Below are positions 1-5,987 of a stretch of 5,987 nt of DNA, in pieces. Origin of the DNA: an uncultured Acidobacteriota bacterium (lineage in GTDB: Bacteria > Acidobacteriota > Thermoanaerobaculia > UBA5066); assembly GCA_937902605.1 (NCBI GenBank), contig CALFNC010000249.1, forward strand, positions 1 through 5,987, written 5' to 3'. A model generated the notes under the pieces. The model was not told the origin of the DNA. It searched no databases and worked only from the letters and a program-made list of their open reading frames with translations. How positions within the stretch are numbered: the first letter of the stretch is position 1; each line of letters starts with the position of its first letter. The position numbers were made by a program, and so were the translations under genes.

Positions 1-1
1 C

Positions 2-1972
2 CTGGCGCCGGTGATCTTCGCCCTGTCGTCCAGTGGTCCGTCGTCGGCCCAGGTCCAGGCCGCGAAGGCGACGCCGGCCCCGCCGGCGGCGCTCTACCCC
101 GCCCTTCCGAGCGAGACACCTGCGAAGCTCACGCCCACCTACGACGGCTTCGACCACGTCCGGCGCGAGGTGGAGATTCCCATGCGTGACGGCGTGAAGC
201 TGCACACGGTGATCCTAGTGCCGAAGGCCGCTCTGGGCGGCAAGACGACGCCGATCCTCCTCACGCGCACGCCCTACGACGCCAACAAGCTCACGACCCG
301 TTTCGACAGCGCGCACCTGGGAACGGCCCTGGACGGCTACGACAACGCGGTCGAGACGATCGTCGAGGGCGGCTACATCCGCGTGGTCCAGGACGTGCGT
401 GGCAAGCACCACTCCGAGGGCGACTACGTCATGAACCGGCCGCTCCGCGGGCCGCAGAACCCGACGCCGGTCGACCACGCCACCGACACGTACGACACGA
501 TCGACTGGCTGGTGAAGAACGTCCCGGAGACGAACGGGAAGGTCGGCATCCTCGGCATCTCGTACGACGGCTTCCTGCCGCTGATGGCGCTCGTCGACCC
601 CCATCCGGCGCTCAAGGTGTCGGTCCCCATGAACCCCATGGTCGACGGCTGGAGGGGGGACGACTGGTTCCACAACGGCGCGTTCCGCCAGCTCGGGATG
701 GACTACATCTACGACCAGCAAGCGGCGCGGAAGAGCGACGAGAAGTGGTGGACGAGCCACTTCGACGCCTACGACACCTTCCTCTCCGCTGGCTCTGCAG
801 GCGAGCTGGGCCGCCGCCGGGGGATGGAGCAGCTCGGGTTCTGGCGGAAGATCCTCGAGCACCCGAGCTACGACGCGTTCTGGCGCGACCAGGCGGTGGA
901 CCGGATCCTGGCGGAGCGGCCCTTGAAGGTGCCGGTGATGCTCGTCCACAGCCTCTGGGATCAGGAGGACATCTACGGCGCCATCGCCGTCTGGAAGGCC
1001 ATCAAGCCGAAGGACACCGCGGGCGACAAGGTGTTCCTCGTGATGGGCCCCTGGCACCATGGCCAGGAGATCCGGGACGGCAGCGCGCTCGGCCCGATCC
1101 GGTTCGACAGTGACACGGGCCTGTACTTCCGCCGGGAGATCCTGCGCCCGTTCCTCGACCAGTACCTGAGGGACGGCGCGCCGAGGGCCGACGTGCCGCC
1201 GGTGATGGCGTTCGAGACCGGGACGAACACGTGGCGCCGCCTGCCGGCTTGGCCGGCCGGTTGCGCGAGCGGCTGCGTGGTGAAGCCGGCGCCGCTCTAC
1301 CTCGCCTCCGGTCTGAAGCTCCGGTACGAGCCTCCGAAGCCGAGCGATGCGGCCTACGAGGAGTACGTGTCGGACCCCGCCAAGCCCGTGCCCTTCCACT
1401 CGCGCCCGATCGTCCCGTACAGCCTCGACAAGGGCCAGAGCTGGAGCGAGTGGCTGGTGACGGACCAGCGCGAGGCGTCCGGCCGCCCGGACGTCGTCGC
1501 CTTCGTGTCGGACGTCCTGAGCACGCCCGTGAAGATCAGCGGGCAGCCGGTCGCCAACCTCGTCGCGTCGACGAGCGGGACCGACTCCGACTGGGTCGTC
1601 AAGCTCATCGACGTCTATCCCGACGAGGTGCCCGGCCGGCCCACCCTCGGCGGGTACCAGCTCGCGGTCTCGATGGACGTCTTCCGCGGCCGCTACCGGG
1701 AGAGCTTCGAGACGCCGAAGCCCCTCACGCCCGACACGCCCCAGCCGTACCGCTTCGCCCTGCCGACCGCGAACCACGTCTTCCTGCCGGGCCACCGGAT
1801 CATGGTCCAGGTGCAGTCGAGCTGGTTCCCGCTCTACGACCGCAACCCGCAGACGTTCGTGCCCAGCATCTTCTGGGCAAAGCCCGGGGACTACCGGAAG
1901 GCCACGCAGCGCGTTTACCACGCGCCCGGCCAGGCGAGCTTCATCGAGCTGCCGCTCGTGACGGCGCCGTAA
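2..1972 (+). CDS. Secreted CocE/NonD-family serine hydrolase, probable alpha-amino acid ester hydrolase (5' end outside window)
   Basis: Predicted exported alpha/beta-hydrolase that would hydrolyse, or transfer the acyl group of, esters and amides of alpha-amino acids; relatives also act on beta-lactam side chains. Numbering from the GTG at 11, the nucleophile motif GISYDG gives Ser184, followed by Tyr185 (oxyanion hole); the acid is Asp317 in WDQED and the base His350 in GPWHHG. The Ser-Asp and Asp-His spacings (133 and 33) equal those I recall for the Xanthomonas citri enzyme (174/307/340). Its amino-group-binding carboxylate cluster (Asp208, Glu309, Asp310) also has counterparts: Asp218 in GDDWFHNG, and Glu319 and Asp320. 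Residues from about 440 on form the X-Pro dipeptidyl-peptidase C-terminal beta-sandwich (TDSDWVVKLIDVYPD; QVQSSWFPLYDRNPQ). The reading frame is open to the left edge, and the first residues (LAPVIFAL, then a Ser/Ala stretch) look like the end of a signal peptide, so the GTG at 11 is probably not the start. The only two cysteines, Cys418 and Cys422, could form a disulfide. The family is secure; substrate specificity is inferred. Confidence 0.93.
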   Translation: MAPVIFALSSSGPSSAQVQAAKATPAPPAALYPALPSETPAKLTPTYDGFDHVRREVEIPMRDGVKLHTVILVPKAALGGKTTPILLTRTPYDANKLTTRFDSAHLGTALDGYDNAVETIVEGGYIRVVQDVRGKHHSEGDYVMNRPLRGPQNPTPVDHATDTYDTIDWLVKNVPETNGKVGILGISYDGFLPLMALVDPHPALKVSVPMNPMVDGWRGDDWFHNGAFRQLGMDYIYDQQAARKSDEKWWTSHFDAYDTFLSAGSAGELGRRRGMEQLGFWRKILEHPSYDAFWRDQAVDRILAERPLKVPVMLVHSLWDQEDIYGAIAVWKAIKPKDTAGDKVFLVMGPWHHGQEIRDGSALGPIRFDSDTGLYFRREILRPFLDQYLRDGAPRADVPPVMAFETGTNTWRRLPAWPAGCASGCVVKPAPLYLASGLKLRYEPPKPSDAAYEEYVSDPAKPVPFHSRPIVPYSLDKGQSWSEWLVTDQREASGRPDVVAFVSDVLSTPVKISGQPVANLVASTSGTDSDWVVKLIDVYPDEVPGRPTLGGYQLAVSMDVFRGRYRESFETPKPLTPDTPQPYRFALPTANHVFLPGHRIMVQVQSSWFPLYDRNPQTFVPSIFWAKPGDYRKATQRVYHAPGQASFIELPLVTAP

Positions 1973-1979
1973 GGCCACC

Positions 1980-2031
1980 CGGTCAGCGGGAGACGGGAGG
2001 TGCCGGGGCGGCCGGCATCCTTCGCTGACCG
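1980..2031. terminator. Nested inverted repeat between convergent genes, candidate bidirectional terminator
   Basis: The 66-base gap between the convergent hydrolase and helicase genes holds a perfect 9-base inverted repeat: CGGTCAGCG at 1980-1988 pairs with CGCTGACCG at 2023-2031. Inside its 34-base loop is a second perfect hairpin, TGCCGG at 2001-2006 pairing with CCGGCA at 2012-2017 across a 5-base loop. The position just after the hydrolase stop codon and just before the helicase stop codon fits a shared transcription end or 3'-end stabilising structure. No T-run follows on either strand, so it is not a canonical intrinsic terminator. The function is inferred from position and symmetry only. 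Confidence 0.4.
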
Positions 2032-2038
2032 CTCGGCG

Positions 2039-4999
2039 TCACGGCGCGAGAAGCTCGCGCAGCTCCTCGCGGGTAAAGCGGCGGAAGATGCGCGGGTCCT
2101 CTTCGGGGACGAGGTCGGCGGCGAGGCGCGCCTTCTGGGCGATCAGCCGGTCGATCCGCTCCTCGACGGTGCCGCGAGTGACGAGCGTGAGGACCTGCAC
2201 CCCCCGCTTCTGCCCGATCCGGTGGACGCGGTCGGTCGCCTGGTCCTCACGCGCCTTGTTCCACCAGCGGTCGTAGTGAATGACGACCGAGGCCGGCGTC
2301 AGGTCGATGCCGAGCCCCGCTGCCTTCAGGCTCGCGACGAAGACCCGGCAGGCTGAATCGGTATGGAACCGTTCCACCGGCGCGGCGCGGTCGACGGTCG
2401 CGCCCCGGAGGCCCGCCCAGCCGGCGCCAATCTCCCCGAGGTGCACCTCGATCCGGTCGAGCATGCGGAGGTACTGACTGAAAACGACGACTTTCAGACC
2501 GCTGCCGAGCGCCTCGTCCAGGATCTCGACGAAGAGCTCCCATTTCCCCGACGTCTGCCCGCTCGGCGCCGCGCCGGGCGGCAGAACCAGATCGGGGTGG
2601 TCGCAGATCTGCTTTAGCTTGCCGAGGAGAGCGAAGACGTGGAGGGTCGAGACCTGCCCGGTCCCGTCGAGCGACCTCACGAGGGAGGCGCCCTGCCCGG
2701 TGAGGACGTTGTCGTATATCTTCGCCTGGCCGGGCGTCATCTCGCATAGACGACGGTCCTCGATTTTCTCCGGTAGCCCAATGGCGACCTGCGCCTTCGT
2801 CCGGCGCAGGACGAAGGGGCGGACGAGGCGGCGAAGCCGTTCGCGGGAGCGCTCGTCTCCTTCCTCGATTGGCTTCGCGAAGCTCTGCCGAAAGGCGGCC
2901 GGAGGGGGAAGGTAGCCCGGCAGGACGAAATCGAGGAGGGTGTGAAGCTCTTCCACCCGGTTCTCGATCGGTGTCCCCGTCAGGCCGATGGCCATCCGCG
3001 CCGGGATTGAGCGGAGCGCACGGTGCGTCTCGGTGTCCCGATTTTTGATCGCCTGGATCTCGTCGAGGACGAAGAGGTCGAAGGAGAGTTTCTGGAAGGA
3101 CGCCGCGTCGTTGCGGAGGGTCCCGTAGCTGGTCAGCACGAGCCCCCCGCCCGCGGGAAGAGCGCCGCGCGCTCCGCCCTGGTGACGAACGACGACGAGA
3201 GCGGGCAGGTATCTTCGGAGCTTCTCCTCCCAGTGCGGGAGGACCGAAGCGGGCGCGACGATGAGGATCGATCCTTCCGGCCGGACGCCCTCCCTCCCAC
3301 GGGTCTCCGCCGTCATCGCCGCGAGGAGGGCCATCACCTGGTGTGTCTTCCCGAGGCCCATGTCGTCGCAGAGGAGACCGCCGAACCCGCCGCGGTGGAG
3401 GAACCAGAGCCACGCGTAGCCGGTTCGCTGGAAGTCGTAGAGCGTGAGGCCGGCCTCTTCGGGAGGCGGAGGCGGTGCGTCGGGCGAGAGGCTCTCGAGA
3501 AGGTCGAGCGCCGACGCGGAGACGCCCGGCGCTCCCTGCAGGCGGTGTCCGACGGGAAGGTACGACCGGAGCCGACAGACTTCGAGCGGCGCGAGCGAAA
3601 GGCGGGCCGAGGCCCCCTTCCCGACGAGCGAAACCTCGTCGAGGAGATCCATCCAGCCGAAGCGACCATCGCGTGGATCCAGGGCCCGCCCCGCGACGAG
3701 ATGAAGGGGAGAGCGGCTCTTTCGAGAGTTGACGATCGGTCCGAAGGGAATGGGACTCTCGTCGATGAGGTAATCGAGCGACAGGAGGAATCTCCCCTTG
3801 GCCTCTCCCTCGACGGTCAGGACGGCCCCGTCCGGCTCGACGAGGCCGCCGCCCCTCAGCTCCTTCGGGAGCAGCGTGGCGGGGAAGGCAGCCACCTCCG
3901 CCCTGTGCCGCGAGAGAAACGGCGCCACCTCTGCCGGCGGGACCCGCGTCGCGCGGTCGAGAGGGACACCCAAGGACGAGGAGCGCCAGACATCGTCGAA
4001 CTCGAAGCCGGTCTGCGCGGAAGCCGATCGTTCGACGAAGGGGCGCCGGCTCTCGGCGAGCGGAACGAGGGTCCGGGTCTCCGGGAAGACGAGATACCGG
4101 CCGCAACGCCCCGCGGCCGATTCTTCGCGCGAAAGAACCGTGGGACTCGTTCCGTCACCGACGAGGTAGACGGGCGAGAGGAGAAGCGACCCGTTTCGCT
4201 CGAGAGTCAAACGCAGCGACTCCCGGGCCACTCCGCCCAACGCAATTCCGCGTTCGGCGAAGAAGGTTGGTGCCTCGCGGAGGAGAACCTCGATTGCCCC
4301 CACGGTCAGCGGCAGGTGATAGAAGGGGGGGCCGTGCCGCGTCACGAGACGAAGGGCCCTATTGGCCACCTCGACGTCGACGCGCGACGGATCGTCTCCG
4401 ACCGCCTCGAACGCCCGCTTGGCGAGAAGGAAGACGTTCGAGGCCTCGAAGGACTGCCGCTGGGTCTTGGCCCCCCGCTGGTTGAGGAGCGCCTCGTCAG
4501 GAGTCCGGGTCACGTCCACGAGACGCTTCTCGTAAGGTTCGAAGGGCGCAAGGTCAGGGAGGCCAGCGAGGTCGGACGCGTCGCCTGCCCCGACTCCGTA
4601 TCCCGACGCCACCGTCCCACGCTGGTCGTGGAGCTCCTCGGCGGCCCGGAACCAAACGCTCCTCTCGAATCGCTCGCCAGGGAGCGCCGGGGGCCCGCCG
4701 GGGCGCGCCGGTCTCGAGAGCGAGAGGACGAGCGCCCCCAGGTGCATGCAGAGCTGGTCCGGCAGCAGCTTCGGCGTACAGCCGCAGGTCGCCGCCAGGA
4801 GGGCCCCTTTTCGATCCACTGCGAGGAGTGCGGGCACTCCGCGTCCGTTCGGGGCCACCACGCGGCCCGCGATCCCGAGCCGAAAGAAGGTGGCCGCCTC
4901 CACCCGGCCTCGCGCCAGAAGACGGGCCGCGTCGCGGCGGGCGGCCAGCGGAAAGCGCGCCTCGACGAGAGACGGAAAGACCGCGTCCTCTTGGGGCAC
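2039..4999 (-). CDS. SWIM zinc-finger SNF2-family DEAD/DEAH-box helicase (ATP-dependent DNA translocase)
   Basis: Complete 986-residue cytoplasmic protein, predicted to be an ATP-driven double-stranded DNA translocase of the bacterial SNF2 (RapA/HepA-like) class that remodels protein-DNA complexes; its actual target is unknown. Residues 72-86 hold a SWIM zinc finger, CxCx9CxH (Cys72, Cys74, Cys84, His86), a predicted DNA- or protein-binding module. Residues about 100-500 match nothing I can name firmly and may be a bacterial SNF2-associated region. A proline run (509-513) precedes the motor. Motor motifs: YDFQRTGYAWL (521-531), Walker A DDMGLGKT (545-552), Walker B DEIQ (646-649, where DEAQ is commoner), LTGTP (673-677), ICDHP (798-802), VVFSQYLRMLD (838-848), GLGIDLTPAS (895-904) and QATDRVHRIGQ (920-930). 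All are intact, so it should be an active ATPase. The GTG start is chosen because AGGAGA lies 7 bases upstream. It follows ettA by 27 bases on the same strand, suggesting co-transcription. Confidence 0.95.
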   Translation of the reverse strand: MPQEDAVFPSLVEARFPLAARRDAARLLARGRVEAATFFRLGIAGRVVAPNGRGVPALLAVDRKGALLAATCGCTPKLLPDQLCMHLGALVLSLSRPARPGGPPALPGERFERSVWFRAAEELHDQRGTVASGYGVGAGDASDLAGLPDLAPFEPYEKRLVDVTRTPDEALLNQRGAKTQRQSFEASNVFLLAKRAFEAVGDDPSRVDVEVANRALRLVTRHGPPFYHLPLTVGAIEVLLREAPTFFAERGIALGGVARESLRLTLERNGSLLLSPVYLVGDGTSPTVLSREESAAGRCGRYLVFPETRTLVPLAESRRPFVERSASAQTGFEFDDVWRSSSLGVPLDRATRVPPAEVAPFLSRHRAEVAAFPATLLPKELRGGGLVEPDGAVLTVEGEAKGRFLLSLDYLIDESPIPFGPIVNSRKSRSPLHLVAGRALDPRDGRFGWMDLLDEVSLVGKGASARLSLAPLEVCRLRSYLPVGHRLQGAPGVSASALDLLESLSPDAPPPPPEEAGLTLYDFQRTGYAWLWFLHRGGFGGLLCDDMGLGKTHQVMALLAAMTAETRGREGVRPEGSILIVAPASVLPHWEEKLRRYLPALVVVRHQGGARGALPAGGGLVLTSYGTLRNDAASFQKLSFDLFVLDEIQAIKNRDTETHRALRSIPARMAIGLTGTPIENRVEELHTLLDFVLPGYLPPPAAFRQSFAKPIEEGDERSRERLRRLVRPFVLRRTKAQVAIGLPEKIEDRRLCEMTPGQAKIYDNVLTGQGASLVRSLDGTGQVSTLHVFALLGKLKQICDHPDLVLPPGAAPSGQTSGKWELFVEILDEALGSGLKVVVFSQYLRMLDRIEVHLGEIGAGWAGLRGATVDRAAPVERFHTDSACRVFVASLKAAGLGIDLTPASVVIHYDRWWNKAREDQATDRVHRIGQKRGVQVLTLVTRGTVEERIDRLIAQKARLAADLVPEEDPRIFRRFTREELRELLAP

Positions 5000-5006
5000 G
5001 TGACGC

Positions 5007-5012
5007 TCTCCT
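5007..5012 (-). promoter_or_regulatory. Shine-Dalgarno site of the SNF2 helicase gene
   Basis: On the minus strand AGGAGA lies 7 bases before a GTG codon (4999-4997). This spacing supports GTG as the start even though it is not ATG. The site lies within the 27-base gap after the ettA stop codon, so the helicase can be initiated independently on a shared transcript. The gap is too short to leave much room for a separate promoter. Confidence 0.7.
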
Positions 5013-5026
5013 GGTGTTCGGTCCCG

Positions 5027-5986
5027 CTAGCCCGTCGTCAGCTTCCGGTATTTGATCCGGTGCGGGATGTCGGCGGCCGCGCCGAGGCGCTTCTTCCGGT
5101 CGGCCTCGTAGTCCTGATAGTTCCCCTGGTACCAGACAGTCTTTGAGTCGCCCTCGAACGCGAGCATGTGCGTCGCGACCCGGTCCATGAACCACCGGTC
5201 GTGGCTGATGACGACCGCGCAGCCTCCGAACTCGAGGAGCGCGTCCTCCAGCGCCCGCAGGGTATCGACGTCGAGGTCGTTGGTTGGCTCGTCGAGCAGG
5301 AGGAGGTTTCCCCCTTTCCTCAGTGTCCGCGCGAGGTGGAGCCGGTTCATCTCGCCGCCGGAGAGGTCGCCAATCCGCTTCTGCTGGTCGGCGCCGCGGA
5401 AATTGAACATGGAGCACCAGGCGCGCGAAGGCATCTCGCGCTTTCCGACCATGATCTTCTCCTCGCCTCCGGACAGCTCCTCCCAGACGGTCCGCTTCGG
5501 GTCGGGACGCTCCCGGTTCTGGTCTACGTAGGACGGGACGACCGTTTCCCCCACCTGGAGAACGCCGCCGTCCGGTTTCTCGAGGCCCATGATCATCTTG
5601 AAGAGCGTCGTCTTCCCGGCCCCGTTCGCGCCGATCACGCCGACGATGCCGCCGCGCGGGAGGTCGAAGGTCAGGTCGTCGAAGAGGAGCTTGTCGCCGT
5701 AGGCCTTCTTCACCCCCTCCGCCCGGACGACGACGTCTCCAAGACGTGGCCCTGCGGGGATGTAGATCTCGTTCGTCTCTCCCCGGTCCTCTGCGCCCGA
5801 CTGGTCCAGGAGCTGCTCGTAGGCCTGTAGGCGCGCCTTGCTCTTGGCTTGGCGGGCACGCGGCGACATCCGGACCCACTCGAGCTCGTGCTTCAGAGTC
5901 CTCTGGCGGGCCGTCTCGGTCTTCTCCTCGATGGCGAGCCGCGCCTCCTTCTGCTCGAGCCACGACGAGTAGTTCCCCTTCCACGG
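5027..5986 (-). CDS. ettA: Energy-dependent translational throttle protein EttA, C-terminal part (ABC-F family; 5' end outside window)
   Basis: ABC-F ATPase that binds the ribosomal E site and gates entry into the elongation cycle according to ATP/ADP balance; it is cytoplasmic, with no membrane segments. The frame is open to the right edge and ends at a TAG codon (5029-5027), giving 319 residues, a little over half of a typical protein of about 555. Fragment numbering starts at the edge. The fragment opens with the end of the first ABC domain (WKGNYSSWLEQKEARL), then the charged interdomain linker (ELEWVRMSPRARQAKSKARL, about 35-54) that contacts the P-site tRNA in the family. The second ABC domain follows: Walker A GANGAGKTT (119-127), signature LSGGE (208-212), Walker B with DEPTNDLD (about 228-239) and the H-loop histidine in ISHDRWFMD (His262). 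FNFRGADQQKRIGDLSGGE and the C-terminal HRIKYRKL are typical of EttA rather than other ABC-F members such as Uup or YheS. An internal ATG at 5869 sits in the linker and is not the start. Confidence 0.95.
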   Translation of the reverse strand, partial: PWKGNYSSWLEQKEARLAIEEKTETARQRTLKHELEWVRMSPRARQAKSKARLQAYEQLLDQSGAEDRGETNEIYIPAGPRLGDVVVRAEGVKKAYGDKLLFDDLTFDLPRGGIVGVIGANGAGKTTLFKMIMGLEKPDGGVLQVGETVVPSYVDQNRERPDPKRTVWEELSGGEEKIMVGKREMPSRAWCSMFNFRGADQQKRIGDLSGGEMNRLHLARTLRKGGNLLLLDEPTNDLDVDTLRALEDALLEFGGCAVVISHDRWFMDRVATHMLAFEGDSKTVWYQGNYQDYEADRKKRLGAAADIPHRIKYRKLTTG

Positions 5987-5987
5987 G

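Noticed and set aside
11..13. GTG at 11 as the true start of the hydrolase gene
   Set aside because: It would leave a signal peptide with no basic N-region, and the frame stays open to the window edge with hydrophobic residues before it. The real start is more likely upstream.
215..1978. Long open frame (587 codons) on the minus strand opposite the hydrolase gene
   Set aside because: The translation is dominated by Arg, Val, Leu, Asp and His repeats with no domain motif, as expected from the antisense of a GC-rich gene with strong third-position bias. The plus-strand frame carries a full catalytic triad.
2247..4106. Second minus-strand open frame (619 codons) overlapping the helicase in another frame
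   Set aside because: The product is Arg/Pro/Gly-rich low-complexity sequence without motifs. It arises from the absence of stop codons in GC-rich DNA.
3023..5146. Long open frame (707 codons) on the plus strand opposite the helicase gene
   Set aside because: Very rich in Arg, Glu and Gly with no recognisable domain, and it spans the helicase start and the ettA end. The minus strand encodes all SNF2 motifs in order, so this is an antisense shadow.
5867..5869. ATG at 5869 (minus strand) as start of a single-domain ABC protein
   Set aside because: The 39 codons upstream to the window edge encode conserved EttA sequence ending the first ABC domain and entering the linker, so the gene continues beyond the window.
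2039..5986. Possible phage-defence island (SNF2 protein as a DISARM-like or related helicase)
   Set aside because: No methyltransferase, nuclease, phospholipase-D or DUF1998-type partner is visible; the neighbour is the housekeeping translation factor EttA, and the SWIM-SNF2 architecture does not match DrmA or DrmD as I know them.

Overview
The window is a GC-rich bacterial chromosomal segment, roughly two thirds G+C by eye, densely coded and with no mobile-element, tRNA, rRNA or CRISPR signature. Codon third positions are strongly biased to G/C. Candidates for the source include Acidobacteriota, Myxococcota and similar high-GC soil or environmental lineages, but nothing here fixes the taxon.

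Layout: (1) A plus-strand gene entering from the left edge and ending at 1972 encodes a secreted serine hydrolase of the CocE/NonD (X-Pro dipeptidyl-peptidase S15-like) superfamily. The spacing of its catalytic triad and a conserved carboxylate cluster point to the alpha-amino acid ester hydrolase subgroup. (2) A 66-base convergent intergenic gap (1973-2038) holds a nested inverted repeat that may act as a terminator for both sides. (3) A minus-strand gene (4999 to 2039) encodes a complete 986-residue SWIM zinc-finger SNF2-family helicase/translocase. (4) Just upstream of it on the same strand, 27 bases away, lies the C-terminal 319 residues of the ABC-F translation factor EttA, whose start is beyond the right edge.

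ettA and the helicase gene are probably co-transcribed from a promoter right of the window, with translation of the helicase set by its own Shine-Dalgarno sequence. The hydrolase belongs to a separate, convergent transcription unit and has no evident functional link to the other two. I found no convincing evidence of a new multi-gene system. The observations most worth following up are the hydrolase specificity prediction, the unassigned region of roughly 400 residues in the SNF2 protein, the ettA-SNF2 linkage and the nested hairpin between the convergent genes.
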